Shown in pieces: positions 26,954 to 39,538 of a DNA stretch of 64,000 bases (its first letter is position 1; each line of letters starts with the position of its first letter). The stretch is from Mesodorylaimus sp. YZB2_4 (Eukaryota; Nematoda; Enoplea; Dorylaimida; Dorylaimidae): assembly GCA_030248295.1 (NCBI GenBank), contig JASANH010000882.1, positions 248,001 to 312,000 of the forward strand, read 5' to 3'. Below the pieces are notes generated by a model. It saw only the letters and a program-made list of their open reading frames with translations, was not told the origin of the DNA and ran no database searches. The position numbers and the translations under genes are program-made.

Positions 26954-29067
26954 CCCCTTCGGCGATCATTTTTCTTTGCTGCGAAAGCAAATGTTGCCAT
27001 TCATCTAGGTCATACACTTTATCAGATAAAACAGTATAGTACACATGAGACCTTCAGAGCGTGACCCTTTGCAGATGTGGAGGCTCGCCTTGCAATCGAC
27101 CCTGCACGAAGCCAGCAGCTGGAAACTTTGCCCGTCAGGGTGATGTTTCAGCCAGAGACTAGACCAAAGACTTGGTTTTCTGTCCTGGCTTTGGCGCGGT
27201 ACATCCCCTGACGATAAGGCACCACCGACAGGGCTCTGGCCATCTAGGCGGCGCTAATTGGACGCTAGGTCACGTAGGCGCTGCCCAAGTACAGTATATG
27301 GGCGATATCAGCTGGGCGCCAAGAGCCGTAGACTTTGGCCAACTGGGTGTTGACCTTTTACGAGCTGAGTATTCACACAAGTGTATGATGAGATCACGAG
27401 TGAAATCGAATTTAAATAAGTTTTTATCGCTAATCACTGACGCTTTCATCGCACTTTTCATCGAGTTCCACCCCGGAACGCCTAGTTGGCTAGCAGCCAG
27501 TACGCAGCGCGTCTGGAGTGTTGCTATTAGAGGGTAATCGATAGGTGATTGGTCAAATTGGCTGATAAGGACTCGACTGATAACGCCTACAATCAACGCT
27601 GCTGATTTCGTCTACTAAATCCATGGACTGACGGGTCTGCCATCAGCCATGTTTATACTCAAGAGCCTCCTCGAGCGCCTTTCGCTGTGATACCCCTCCC
27701 AGCTATGGATGGAAACACTACACGCGTCCCAGGTTCAAATCACCATAGCGCGGTCCCTACCGGCAGCTAATAACGGTAGCACTTTATTAGGCCGGCGGGT
27801 GGACACCTCTGCAAGAGTAGAATCGAGCCAAGTGAAGAGCCCCGAATAAGAGGGCAGCTGGGAGAGGAACCCAACTGCACGAATCGGAATACCTACAGTA
27901 GATGGACTTAAGATCAATCTGTGTCTCCAGGAGGGCCTAGACGGGCAACCTACTAGAATCGGTCGGGACAAAATAGATTCCAGGCTCGTTCTGCCTCAAG
28001 AGAGATCCGAGCGGCGCGTACACAAGTATCCCCAGAAGTATCCACAAGTGCGGGCACGTGCCGGGCGGTACAAAGTGCGAGGAGATAAACTCTTATCATG
28101 GGGTGCGGCTTACACCGCCAGTTGGTCGACACTTTGCAGCCCACAATCAGAGATTATTCAAAATCTATGGCATGGGCTTCCGATGGTTTTGCTTTGAACT
28201 ACAACTGATAGCTAAGATATACGAGCTTGTTTGGCTGATCCTGCGTCTGAGGGCCTCTAAAGAGATTTCTAGTAAAATAGAAGACATATAGGTAGATTCT
28301 AGAAGTAAATATCTGGGATTACGTTTTCCAGGTTGCAAGGGCGGTTCAAAAATGTCTGGCCCAAATCCTTTGCTGCACTAGTGCACTTTAAAAAGTTAGT
28401 TCTTCTCAAGTTAATCCCCGTCTGAACCCTAATTAAAGTTTTATCTTCTTGGGAGGGGGGATTTCGAGTAGACGTGGCGAAGCTGGACAACATCTCTTAT
28501 TTGTCTACATGAACACATGCCCGATACCAATTCGTCGGTAAGTCATTTGTGCACCTACAGTATAAGTATCCTAACTATAAGCTACTTCCTGGGGAAGTTC
28601 CTCGCTGAAGCCTAAGTTACCTCTATGACCATGACTTCATGCACCCTCCCCCCTTTGGTTGTCGAGGAATGCTTGGTAGGATGATCTGTTACTGGAAAGT
28701 TCGACCCCCTGCTCTCCGTCGTTCGCATGGTGCTACAGTTTTGATCGCAGAGTGGCTGGAATTTTCTTTCACGAGTAGACTTTCCATTTCGGTTTTCGAG
28801 GGAGCTGGGCAAGTATCCAAGTTTTCCGGAAGAAGCAATCCCACAGACATACAACCCACCTGAATTCCCCGCTCTGCCCTGCCGTCACATAATTACAGAC
28901 AAAATAGCCGCTAGACTAATAGTAACTGCCTTGGCGATTGACGCAGTTCGCTCTAATTATCCTGGAAGATCTAAGAGTCAAGTGCCAATTAATGTTGGCA
29001 CACTCGGAGGGGTAACTCGAAGTGAGCATTCGTCTTTTTCGTTCGCTGTCGTTCAAGCACTGACAAA
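26954..29067. other. Intergenic region, no gene recognised
   Basis: No exon with a recognisable motif on either strand. A CAGGTTCAAATC B-box-like word near 27728 may mark another SINE fragment. The promoter of the first chemoreceptor gene should lie near the right edge, but no TATA-like site stands out. Confidence 0.4.
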
Positions 29068-30129
29068 ATGAATAACACCCTGAATTCCACTGTAGCCAGC
29101 TGTGCGAGGGCCAAGGAGATTCTTGATCTAAATTTCAAGGCTATTATAGCTGGTGAAGTGGCAACGGCTCTACTGGCCATCACACCAAATGTTTTGCTCC
29201 TGTCTGCACTGTGGGCCGTCACCATCCTACCGACTAACCTTCGCTTACTCATCGGCCACTTCAGCCTAGTGCTCACTATGTATTCTCTCGGGGCCATCAC
29301 GAAAGGCATATATTTTCTTACAACTTCTCCCTGCGCGTTCCGCATAACTCAATTCTGGTGCAGAGTTTTCGACTTGAGCACGAGCAGTTTGGCCCTACCT
29401 AACATCTACTACGCCATATTCTCTCTGTGTGTCGAGCGTCTGTACGCCACGCTCAATTATCGCAGGTACGACAAAAATCAGAAGCCGTACATGGCAGTTT
29501 TCCTGATCACCTGCTCGTGGATCACGGCCCTGTGCGTGAACGGATCGGGTCTGTTTTGGGTGGCTGATGATGAGTATGTGCCGTTTTGCGAGGGTACCTT
29601 CGTTCACGCACTATCCTCCTCGTATATCATGATCGTCTACATGATTATGGAAATTTTGGGTGGTGCCATAGTCATTTTCGTCTACTTTTACAACCGTCAT
29701 CTGGCCAAGAATATGGCCATCAATCGGGCTCTATACGACCTGTCTTCTCGTTTCCTGGTCAATCAGAACGTACAGATCAATGCCATCTTGCTGCCGAGTA
29801 TGTCCCTTCACTTCTTATGTCACTTGCCCTCATTTGCTGTCCTCATTCCAGTCTATCTGCTTAGCACCTCTGTGGTCATGAGCCCAGCCACCAAAGTTTG
29901 TCTGATGCGGCTGACCTACTTGCTACGCTTGGTCTACGCTGTGCTCGACCCAGTGATCGCATTTTTCTTCAACGTTCACTTGCGCCATCATCTGTCTAAT
30001 GGACCAATTGGTAACATGGTCAAATTAGTGGGTATAAATTTGGCGGAGGCGAAAGAACCAATTGTTGATAGACAACAGCACAAGGCTCACTTTGATTATC
30101 TTGAAAAAATCTGGTCGATAAAAATTTAA
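29068..30129 (+). CDS. Srab-like seven-transmembrane chemoreceptor, copy 1
   Basis: A 353-residue single-exon GPCR-type receptor with seven hydrophobic segments, roughly residues 36-60, 66-92, 104-132, 142-166, 190-216, 240-270 and 280-310. The short extracellular N-terminus has N-glycosylation sequons (MNNTLNST). After segment 3 comes VERLYATLNYR in the place of the DRY motif, and before segment 6 comes YDLSSRFLVNQNVQINAILL, the pattern typical of nematode Sra-superfamily receptors, closest in my judgement to Srab. A KAHFDYLEKIW motif ends the cytoplasmic tail and is kept in all three paralogs. Such receptors usually act in chemosensory neurons, so an odorant or pheromone role is an inference. 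The start ATG at 29068 aligns with the starts of the paralogs. It is intronless, unlike most nematode chemoreceptor genes. Confidence 0.85.
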   Translation: MNNTLNSTVASCARAKEILDLNFKAIIAGEVATALLAITPNVLLLSALWAVTILPTNLRLLIGHFSLVLTMYSLGAITKGIYFLTTSPCAFRITQFWCRVFDLSTSSLALPNIYYAIFSLCVERLYATLNYRRYDKNQKPYMAVFLITCSWITALCVNGSGLFWVADDEYVPFCEGTFVHALSSSYIMIVYMIMEILGGAIVIFVYFYNRHLAKNMAINRALYDLSSRFLVNQNVQINAILLPSMSLHFLCHLPSFAVLIPVYLLSTSVVMSPATKVCLMRLTYLLRLVYAVLDPVIAFFFNVHLRHHLSNGPIGNMVKLVGINLAEAKEPIVDRQQHKAHFDYLEKIWSIKI

Positions 30130-30844
30130 TGCGATTAATTTTTAAGTGCCGTACCTACGGATCTTTAAGAAATTCATAAAGGATTTTTTCGTTATGAACC
30201 GTCTCGAGATGCTGATCTTGGGTCCTAATGCTACGAGATTTTCATTCATTTGTTGATATGAATGGGATGATCGAAATTCAATTACGGCGTATGGCGAGTG
30301 GGGCATATTTTTGTGCAGCGAGCACTTTTTTTTGCTTAAAAGTGGGTCCACGCCCTCATGCGCGCCCATTAACCCTCATGGGTTATCACTTGTGATAAGG
30401 TGAAGTCGTGGCTTCGATAAAGCGTCAGAGGCAAGGAATAAAAAAGGCACGTGTCGCTAGTGCTAAAGCAAAAAAATTAAGCCTGAATCTTTGTGATTAT
30501 TGCGTGTGTCACAGCGCTTGCGCTCTAATCAGATAGAGGCTACTTCGCGCGTAATGTGATAATAGTGACTTCGATCTCTCACCTGTGGCACTTGTGATGA
30601 CAGTTCGTGTTTTAGCGTGTGTGGTAATGTTGTTTCGTTTCGGTAAATGCCTTTTTAATACGAAATATAACGTGGTGCCTATGTGCTTTGTGCAGAGATG
30701 CCTGACTCTGAGGAGAAGAGGGAAACAAGTTTTTTTATTCCGGCTCCGACAAGGAACTCGATAATTGTTTGAACTGACAGTCAGCCCTCTAGACTGGAGC
30801 TTTTCTCGCCTTAGCGATGTCGGGGGGGGGGGGGGCGCATTGCA

Positions 30845-31110
30845 GCTTCCCTCTCTGTGCCTTCATTAGGGGCACCTTCACGTTAGGAGGGCGGGCGCAT
30901 GCTATTTTGGACAATGGCGGGTGGAGATGTCGATCTGTCTCTTCGTTTGGCTTCCGCCTGTTCATTAGGCACCTTGGCGGTGCTGGTCACCAACGGGGAC
31001 CGAAAGGCCAGCCAGGCTTTTTGTCTTTCCATCGGGAACTGATCCCAAGTCGAGCCAACCCCACCCTCGCTACCAATAAAGCGTGTAGAAGCCGAACCAC
31101 TGCACCAGCG
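30845..31110. repeat. SINE-like dispersed repeat, relative of 12885-13235
   Basis: Shares CCCTCTCTGTGCCT-type, TTCGTTTGGCTTCCGCCT and CACCTTGGCGGTGCTGG-type words in the same order as 12885-13080. It begins next to a 14-base G run. Confidence 0.5.
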
Positions 31111-32550
31111 CCGCCGCATCCAACGCACCGAGAGATTTTGAATCTGCTTATGGAAGGTTCAAGCACAGAGAAAGGTGCAAAAGCTATATTGTCGCATCCG
31201 CCATAATAAGAATTACTGCAGTAATGGTGGGCGACAGATGTTTTCATGACCTCGCTCGCCATACTCATTCTTTTATTATTAGTTAGAGGTGGAGCAACAA
31301 ACAGGAACTATTGCTTCCACGTTCTTTTCTATAAAACCTGTAGAAACAAGTTCTTTTGTCAAGGTAAAAGAGCAAAGTTTTCTTTTTGCGGCTGCACGTA
31401 CTCCATTTTGAAAAGTCCTCTCGTTTCAATAATTGCGCATGCTTATTATTGTTCCTTGAGAGTTCCTTCTATTGTATCCCAGTAGAAAGAAGTTGATGGC
31501 ATTTCAGTTGCATTGTCTCTGATTTATGGGCAGTCCGTTTAACGCAGGTGCTCGCCTTCACTAAAATGTCGATATCCCAACAAATATTTGCTAAACCAAC
31601 AATATTTGGATTCACTCTCAGCAACCTGGTAACAGCAAGTGCTCGAAACACCAGCCATGGCCATTGATGCGCATCAGAATGTTTCTTTTGAGCTGCTGAT
31701 GATCGGCATCAGTCACCTCCCATGACTCGTCCCTTGCTTTTTCCAGAGACTATCGTTTTCTCGGAAGACGATAAAAAGTTAAAGTCGAAGAACGTGTTTC
31801 TATCGATTTTGTGTTGTTTGACTCCTGCGCGATGTGGCCGGTGGTCAGGGCACGGTTATTTGCACCAATGTACGTGCAAAGGTCAACGAAGGTCTTAAAA
31901 AAAAGATATGAAAACACCAATGGGACAAGAGGACTTTTAATTCGGAAACAGCACTCTGAATGTAACGTTATCGGAGTAGAGCGTCGAATTACAGTCTTTG
32001 ACTCGGTCGAATGGGCGTGCGCTCAATGCTAAATTGATTTCTGAAGTGGTCCGTTTCTAAGGGGTCGCAACCGTAACCATGCCAGGCGGGCGTAGGAGAG
32101 AATACGACCGATCAAAGCGGACTGTGGCTGAAACATCAACCCAAGGGACTGACGTTTCGACGCCGTGGCGATCAATAGTTCTCTCCCATCCGCCATAGCC
32201 AGTCAGGCAGTGAGCCCGGAGTCGCACTTGTAAGGCACGGGTACCTAGTCTCTGCCTGGTACGTACCAGGTATTGAATGGATATTTGGTTAGCTCACTAC
32301 AGCTTACGTAAGCGCGTATCCAGAAACGTGGCACAGGTCGACACCCGCACCCCGTTACTCGGTGCGTACTCAGTGTCACAAAAACCAGGTGCTGATCGCA
32401 CAAGAAAAGTTACTCAGCAACGGCGCTAATGTGAACGCGACTTTTTGGTGATACCTAGTAACTACCCACAGTAGAGTCGTACTGACGATGAGTATTCAAG
32501 CCTAGTGCGCATGCGGCCTGAGGTCGCACAGCTACCTTCGACAGCTTCCT

Positions 32551-32675
32551 AAGCCTAAAGTACCTATGGTTCGATGCGATGCAACACTTTTGGGTGAATT
32601 GACGTGCGCAAAAGGTGCCTAAAACGTCGCATCGAAAGCCTATTTTGACGCATCGCATCGAACTATACTTCCAGC
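32551..32675. repeat. MITE copy B (uninterrupted, 125 bp)
   Basis: The left end has GGTTCGATGCGATGCAAC and the right end GCATCGCATCGAACTATACT, inverted relative to each other. It matches the reverse complement of 16416-16670 without the internal insertion, so it shows the empty form of the element. Confidence 0.65.
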
Positions 32676-33433
32676 TGTATTCTTTAACTTCACATTCGTT
32701 GCTTTTTTACCTGAGATCGCGAAAAAGTGCGGCGGTGACAGTCACGCTGGCCAGGGGTCTGGACCATTCCTGGTGCGCAGTTCCTTCAGAGTTCCGCTTA
32801 CGTTTAGTGAGCATACGCGTGACTCGCTTGCCGCAGGCATGTTCCACTGCGCTGTAAAACGTAAAGCTTGAGCTCGATTGAGAGATATCAACGGAAACGC
32901 AGTAATAAATATTTTTGTGTAATTTGAATCGAGTGAAATTGTGAACGAAAGTTCATACGACTTTCTGAATAAAAAAGTTTGTGGAGGAGTTTGAATGAGG
33001 ACGATTGTAAAGAGCACAAAGACAGCTAACACGTGAGAGGTCATGCCTCACGTACTTTAGGACGATAGTGCCATCCGCACAAGATGCTCTTGGCTTACAT
33101 AACCCGAATGATCTTCATCAAAATGTGCGTTCCTGACAACTGCTGTAATTGTGCGAGAAGACGCGAGAAAACGGCTTCATCTTCCCTCCAATTTTACTGT
33201 TTCTACTTACAAATAAGCAATCATCTTTGTACCTGGCTAGCTAACTATCAGGTGTAACTTATTTTTCCGTACGTAATGATGTTACTAAGGTAGGTCTGTC
33301 GCGTAAGTGTACATGAACCCTGTCATTAGCCCACGCTTTGGACATGATCAAGCTGCTCGAGCAAGACGGACAAGCCTACAACAAAAGTCTTCGAGTGACT
33401 GAAGTTCTGGTTGACTGACAGCCATCTCTTCGC

Positions 33434-34546
33434 ATGGCTCCTTCTTTCACTGGCGAAATGAATTCGACTCCGAATTCAACAGCAGACATCTGTTCTATGG
33501 CTCAGGAAATCCTGAGTTTTAACTTCAAGACAATGGTCTCTGTGGAAGTGGGGACCGCCCTGGTAGCAATCACCCCTAACGTTCTTCTCTTATCGGCACT
33601 ATGGAATGTGACCATCTTTCCATCCAATCTCCGCCTACTCATCGCTCATTTCAGCCTAGTGCTAACCGCCTATTCCATTGGTACAATCACCAAAGGCATA
33701 TACTTTCTCACAACGCCCCCATGCACGTTTCGGATGAGTCAATTTTGGTGCAGAGTTGTGGATCTGAGCACGAGCAGTTTAGCCCTGCCCAACATCTACT
33801 ACGCCATATTTTCGCTGTGTGTCGAGCGTCTGTACGCCACAATCAATTACCGCAAGTATGACAAGAATCAGAAACCTTACTTGGCAGTAGTCTTGATCAC
33901 CTGCTCGTGGACCACAGCCCTGTGCGTTAACGGGTCGAACCTGCTGTGGACGGCCAGAGATCAGTACGTGCCGTTCTGTGAGGGCACTTTCGTGTCACCG
34001 TCATTCCCCTCGTACCTGATGATCATCTACATGATCTTGGAATTGCTGGGTGGTGTCATAGTCATTTTCGTCTACTTTTACAACCGTCATCTGGCCAAGA
34101 ACATGGCTATTAATCGGGCTCTATACGACCTGTCCTCTCGTTTCCTGGTCAATCAGAACCTACAGATCAATGCCATCTTGCTGCCCAGCATGGTTTTGCA
34201 CTTCTTGTGCCACTTGCCCACATTCTCGGTCCTAATCCCCATCTATCTGCTCAGCCCTAAGGCAGCACTGAGTCCAGCTACCAAGGTGTGTCTCTCGAGG
34301 GCAACCTACATGCTTCGCTTGGTCTACGCCGTCCTCGATCCTGTGATTGCTTTTTACTTCAATGTCCATCTTAGTAAACATCTTTCAATGAGTCCTGTTG
34401 GAAGAATGGTTAGATCGATGGGAATAATTCATATTAAGTCGAGGAAACCAAAAGTTGTCGATGTCTACCAACACCAACACAATGCGCACTTCAGGTATTT
34501 GGAAAAAATGTGGGGTTCCAAAAATACTGCAGATAGGAGGCGGTAG
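33434..34546 (+). CDS. Srab-like seven-transmembrane chemoreceptor, copy 2
   Basis: A 370-residue single-exon receptor of the same family as copy 1, with seven membrane segments, VERLYATINYR after segment 3 and YDLSSRFLVNQNLQINAILL before segment 6. Sequons occur near the start (NSTPNST). The paralogs support the ATG at 33458 (362 residues) as the start; the ATG at 33434 in the same frame is also possible and would add eight residues. The tail ends with a variant of the shared motif (NAHFRYLEKMW). Two blocks, 33783-33953 and 34031-34341, are nearly identical to copy 3 while both ends are strongly diverged. The second extracellular loop differs from both paralogs. Ligand unknown; a chemosensory role is inferred from the family. 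Confidence 0.85.
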   Translation: MAPSFTGEMNSTPNSTADICSMAQEILSFNFKTMVSVEVGTALVAITPNVLLLSALWNVTIFPSNLRLLIAHFSLVLTAYSIGTITKGIYFLTTPPCTFRMSQFWCRVVDLSTSSLALPNIYYAIFSLCVERLYATINYRKYDKNQKPYLAVVLITCSWTTALCVNGSNLLWTARDQYVPFCEGTFVSPSFPSYLMIIYMILELLGGVIVIFVYFYNRHLAKNMAINRALYDLSSRFLVNQNLQINAILLPSMVLHFLCHLPTFSVLIPIYLLSPKAALSPATKVCLSRATYMLRLVYAVLDPVIAFYFNVHLSKHLSMSPVGRMVRSMGIIHIKSRKPKVVDVYQHQHNAHFRYLEKMWGSKNTADRRR

Positions 34547-35096
34547 AGTGGCGAGTGGAGATTGGTGCCCGAACCGATTGTAACCACATACTGCATATCT
34601 AAATTGCATATTCGGGCGGTGATATTACACAGGTCGACCCAAGGGGGGCTTATACGATATATGATAAGGACTGATATGTGTAGCTCGCAGCCTGAACTTA
34701 GTTTTCAAATATGATCCGAAAATATTGTACAAAACACAGCTATTTGAGATTTTTTTTGGATTTCGTTTACGAATCGGTGCGTTTTTGCGCCTCCTGTGTA
34801 TGCTTATCGCATCGAATTGATCTGTTCTTGGTTTCTTGTGTATCGCTCCTTATATTATATTTAAATTCAGTTTGTTCGTATGGTCGGATATCACCAAGTA
34901 CGTACTGTAGTACCTAGTACTGCACCAGCTGCGCGGTTGCCGGCGATTGCTCAAATCGCGGTCCAGTAAATCATTTCGTGTGTAGTGTCCCTTCATCCTT
35001 CAGTGTACATATGAGCGTTCGCTGATGGGTAAAAAATGAACAGTGCTCGACAGTCCGAAAAAGGCTTCGTTTCCGCACGGAGCAAAGAGGCGGTAT

Positions 35097-35117
35097 GGGG
35101 GGGGGGGGGGGGGGGGG
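35097..35117 (+). repeat. 21-base G homopolymer
   Basis: Longest uninterrupted G run in the window, lying in intergenic DNA. Confidence 0.9.
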
Positions 35118-35282
35118 TTGTTGTGTTCGATTTTTCTCATCACGGTTTGAACTGAGTGAGCTGAGCTCAGCTAGCTGATCACCGCACTGCTCCTTGACCC
35201 TTGAAACTCGATTTTCTGAGCTCCAGCATGCATTGTACTCCGTGCGCTTGTAACCAGCGCAAACCGGCGGGCGGCGGAAGAT

Positions 35283-35428
35283 AGTAGAGAAGTTTCTGGG
35301 CAAAAATTCCAACTGGAGGAAGGCAATTCTCGCGACTATATCTTTCCCAGAAACATCAACTGGAGAGGTTGACGTCCCCGAGCCGGGGGAGAGTATCGAT
35401 CTTCCAACCGCGAGGAATGCTAGTTACA
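35283..35428. repeat. Dispersed repeat R1, copy 1
   Basis: Shares CTCGCGACTATA, AAACATCAACTGGAG-type, GGGGAGAGTATCGATC and AGGAATGCTAGTTAC-type words in the same order with 38812-38942 and, less closely, with 39297-39417. Confidence 0.6.
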
Positions 35429-37644
35429 AGCTGGAACAAGTCCGTGCTGAGCTGGTGCTGTACTATGTGTTTGCTGGCAGATATGCTTGTTGAGGCTTGG
35501 TCGCGTAGTATGTGGTATTGCAGCCACAAGCAAGGTGTCAAGATCTGACAGGTTGCTACCTCGTGTCACGGGTGCACAGTAGTTTCTACCTTTAGGCCTA
35601 CATCTAACCAGTTCCTGGTCGTCAGCAACAACCAGCCAATGGCAATCAGCACCGATGGAACCTAGTCTGGTCAAGTCAACCACGAACACACGAAGAGAAG
35701 AAAGAACAAGTGAAACTTGATGATAGTCATATCAGCATGTTCCATGCAAAATGATCCAGTTTTGGGGTATATAGGGTGCCGGCTTCTTTGTCTGTGAGGC
35801 CGCGGTCGCACTAGGTCCTCTCGAGAAATTTCCCCTCGGTCGCTTTACCGGTCGAGAATCGTTCTAGAATTGATCTCGAAGTGGGGACCCGAGATCAATT
35901 CTCACCTAAAAACAATTCTTCTTTATGGTGCGACCAGTAGATTACAGGATCGATTCTCGAAGGCTCGAATTTCGAATAGCGGAGCGTTCGTATTGGCCTC
36001 ATGGTGATCACTGGCACAACCTCGACCCGCGTGTGTGACGTGACATTCGCGCGCACCAGCAGACGTGTTCAAAGACGCAGAAGACGTATTCAAAGTATTG
36101 GCGCTATACTACTCACACGCACCGTCAGTGTAGATCACCGCGCTGAAAAAAACAACATGCGGTCAATATGTTTGTCATCTTCGTCACATTGAATGGAAAT
36201 CCCACAGAGATAGGCATGTCTGCACCTGATCGTGAGGGGAAGGTCTGGAGATCTAGCAAACAAAGGAGATGTTTATTCTCAAGCTGTCCTTGTCCTTCGC
36301 AAGATCCTAAATCCTGAAGTATGCACAATGACCAAGCATATCCACTAGCACATAACTTTGTTATGAAACGTTTTGTCATATGCTGCCAGATAGCACATTC
36401 GCCGCTATTCGGGACTTCTCAGCAAATGAGACGGGACAAGACGTGCGTCGGGGAATTTCTGGTATTAGAAATTACCTCAGGCAGGGTCGTTCTTAGCCAC
36501 TTATCACAAATGGCGTAAGATTCAAACGATGAACAGAAAAGGTGCGGGCTGGGGTTACTGTAGGCGCTTACCTGGACAATGCCAAAAGTCAGAAAACAGT
36601 CTCACACAGGGCGATTGCCAGGTTTTTTGTAATAATGTTGTTTTTATTTTTTTCCGTAATTTATTGTTGATATTTTTCCGGTTTCAAACTATATGCACGA
36701 ATACGGACTTCACGTCTTCATGTCTGCACGACGAGGAGCCCAGCGCACAAAGTAGAACAGTGATTTTTGAAATTATAAGAGGAAACAGATCGATAAAATA
36801 TATTGGTAATTAACGAATAGGAATTCATGCTTGTGGAACAAAATGAGAATTATTCTGAAATTCAAAATGAAGTGCGGGTTCGAACCCTCGAGCACAGCTG
36901 CCAGTCAGCAGAAAAAGTGCGTCAAAAGTCCTCCTGTGCCACAGAGCTCTTACGTTTCTGGCAGAAGTCAGAGGACAAGCGGTGTTTGACCCCTTTTAGG
37001 CCCCCTGTCTAATCAAAAGGGATTTTCTCAGAGCAGAAACGGTATATATCTGGAATGCAATCTTTCTTTTGGAGACAGCAAGCACGAATTGACTCAAATG
37101 ACAGAACTGTTCAGGTTTAGCTGCGCTTTATGTAGTGCTTATAATGGACCACCTTGTACCAAAAGTGGCGATGGCCAGAAAGTGACCAAGAGACCAAATG
37201 CGAGAGTACATGCAATTGACTTCACATTCCACTGCTTTTTTGCATGCGTTTTAGAGCACTCGGCCAATGGTCATCCATTAGGTTATAGGAAGCAGGGGTT
37301 GGCCGGATAATAATAAATGCTAATAGAAGAGCCAGCTCAGGCTCCAGTAGCCTAACAGAAGTGTCACGTCAATCGATTATTCACAAGATGGAAATGGCCT
37401 CGATGATCACCATTATCTCTGTGAAAGCCCATGGCTTCTGCATATGGAAATAACCGCTGTAATAGCGGGAGGAGAGTAAAGTATCGCTGTCGTGCAGGTG
37501 ATATACGCGGCGGGTTCAGAACCAAATGTATCAAACAGCTTCAAGGTTCGATTCTCTTATCCAGCAAAGTTTTTGGACTTTTTTGAGCAAGCAGCAAACA
37601 TTTCATACTGTACCGTACTGTATTTTACTGGATTTTACTTGGAA

Positions 37645-37966
37645 ATTTCACGGATTTTTTTAGAACTTTACAAATTGCATGCCTGCCGCAAGCTCAACGG
37701 TTTATTTAGCATGTAGCTTGAACTGCTGGCCTACCGCTTATGTTAGACGAGGTACAAGATTTGGGCAGGCATTCATAAAGCAGGCATTACTCACGCCCGC
37801 TGTGCCTAACGTTATTGATTACGGACACGCAGAGGCAGAGAACAAACGGGTTTAGCCGTGAAAACAATGTGCAGGTACACTAACTTATCAACCTTGGCGG
37901 CCACACAGCTTATTCAAACAGCCCGACGCATTTCCTTATGTTTGGTAATTCTGCCCCACTTTTGCC
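37645..37966 (+). repeat. Duplicated block A, copy 1
   Basis: About 320 bp that recur in inverted orientation at 49837-50175. For example ACAGCTTATTCAAACAGCCC near 37907 and AGCTTGAACTGCTGGCC near 37714 pair with the second copy. It directly abuts block B here. Confidence 0.85.
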
Positions 37967-37970
37967 CTCA

Positions 37971-38799
37971 AGGTTCTACTCTTCGTTAGCTAGTTACAAA
38001 AACTTGTGACTCAGATCACAAACAATTGTCATATATGAATGCCCCGACTCTCAGTTCGTCATTTTTAGACCTTGATATGTGTGTAATTTCTTGGGCAACA
38101 TGCTAGGAAACATGCCTGCAAAAATTTTTCCTTGCCCGTCCACCTCTGTCTCGCTCCGCTTCGTGTTTTCGGATGGCCATCTTTTATCCCTGGATGCGAC
38201 GAACGCGACGAAACTTACGATTTTGGCTCCTTTTACATAACATATTGTAGAATATTGAATTCAGCTTTGCTTCACTTACCTTTCATATCAAGCAATGGTG
38301 GGTGGCATTCGAACCCTGTCAGTGTTGGAGAGATGAGACTACATACTTTGGCTCCTGTCCATTTGCTGCTTCGGGGCACCTCATGAGTCCACCTGGCGCG
38401 TAAGGTGCATGGGTTTCAGGTTTTTTGACACCTTTTTCGCCGTAGGTTGAGCCCAGGACGAACAGTCGCCCACTAAGAGAAACGCATGAATGCTGAATCG
38501 ATACACCGCGGCGATACTGTACATGTGCCGGCTATTTATAGGAATTGGTCTTCTTGCTGTAAAAGCAGGGAAGGAGTAACCCTTAGATTCCCTTAGAAGA
38601 CAGACCCATCTGATGGGTGTAGCTCTCTGCTTTCCACCCCTCTTCAACTCTGCACTTTGTCTGTTCCACTGGCCTTGGATTTGATGTGTCTGTTCCACGG
38701 TGTTCTGCATGCGACTGACACTAGAAGTCAGCTGATAATACTATACCTTCAAATTGGGGAGATAAGGGAGAAAAAAACTTTCGATTATCCAGATGTGGG
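37971..38799 (+). repeat. Duplicated block B, copy 1
   Basis: About 829 bp repeated in direct orientation at 52500-53370 with few differences. The copy holds the SINE-like segment with ATTCGAACCCTGTCAGTG. No gene is recognised in it. Confidence 0.9.
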
Positions 38800-38811
38800 T
38801 CAGTCTGCCCC

Positions 38812-38942
38812 ACTCTGACCCTGGGGCAAGGGCAGGTCTCGCGACTATACCTGCCGCTGAAACATTAACCTGAGGGCCTGACGCCTCCTAGCCAGGGGAG
38901 AGTATCGATCTCCTGACCACCCAGGAATGCTGGTTACGTTCC
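38812..38942. repeat. Dispersed repeat R1, copy 2
   Basis: Best-kept copy: CTCGCGACTATACCTG, CTGAAACATTAACCTGAGG, GGGGAGAGTATCGATCTCC and CAGGAATGCTGGTTACG in order. Confidence 0.6.
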
Positions 38943-39296
38943 TCCCATCATTGGAAAATGGCGAAACCGCCATTCTCCAGTCAGGAGCGCCAACATTTCA
39001 GTGGCTATGCCTTATCAACGCTAGGTGTTACCGCTACCGCGCTACAAGGCGTACCACACGCTCACTGTGGATTACCTGGGAGAGGGTTTGCCCGGGCACT
39101 TCCAAAACATGACCAGAGAGTGGTCAGTACTTTCCGCAGGATCAAACGCGATATGCCCCCCCCCCCCTGTACGGCATGCACCTCTACCATCTGGGCTCAC
39201 CCACTAGTTTTATCAGGGGCTCACAATCCGAAGAAGTTCCTTAGTTCGTGACCCCAGCGCGCCCCAGACGATGGGAGATGTGAGAGACCAAAATCT

Positions 39297-39417
39297 CTGG
39301 GGCAAAAACCTCCGACTGGAGCAAGACAAGTCTCGCGATTGCACTTCAGGCTGAAACATCAATTGGTGCAGCCAGGGGTGAGTAAATCTCCCGACCGCCC
39401 AGGAATATTCATGTTCC
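39297..39417. repeat. Dispersed repeat R1, copy 3
   Basis: A diverged copy: GTCTCGCGATTGCA, CTGAAACATCAATTGG, GGGTGAGTAAATCTCC and CCGCCCAGGAATATTC. It lies about 120 bases upstream of the BEL/Pao left LTR. Confidence 0.5.
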
Positions 39418-39533
39418 AACCACATCAACACTAGTGATTGGGACATATATAAAACTAATTCTGCCTATGTAATGATGTCTTACGGGAACGGGAGACCATT
39501 TTGGAGTGCTCTACCTGTCACGTTAGTTAGCTT

Positions 39534-39538
39534 ACCAC
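39534..39538. repeat. Target-site duplication of the BEL/Pao element (left)
   Basis: ACCAC immediately before the left LTR, matched by ACCAC at 47915-47919 after the right LTR. Five bases is usual for the family. Confidence 0.85.

Larger units (their letters stand above)
30130..33433. other. Intergenic region between chemoreceptor genes 1 and 2
   Basis: No gene recognised. Holds a 14-base G run at 30822-30835, a SINE-like copy at 30845-31110 and a MITE copy at 32551-32675. Confidence 0.4.
34547..37644. other. Intergenic region with repeats
   Basis: No gene recognised. Contains the longest G run of the window (35097-35117), a dispersed repeat at 35283-35428, and a GTGCGGGTTCGAACCCTCGAG B-box-like stretch near 36870 that resembles the SINE-like copies at 22.8-23.2 kb. 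The interval about 35796-35940 begins GGTCGCACTA and ends with an inverted GGTGCGACC, a possible small MITE. Confidence 0.4.

Noticed and set aside
28801-28900. A possible last exon of TMEM63 (frame with YNPPEFPALP near 28850).
   Set aside because: No acceptor that fits the phase of the donor at 24923 was found, the distance spans a mariner, and similarity to family C-termini is not convincing.
36860-36895. A tRNA gene suggested by the GGTTCGAACCC motif here and by similar motifs at 9225, 13158, 22865, 23080 and 27728.
   Set aside because: No acceptor stem or anticodon arm could be paired around any of them, so they are treated as B-box-like remnants of SINEs.
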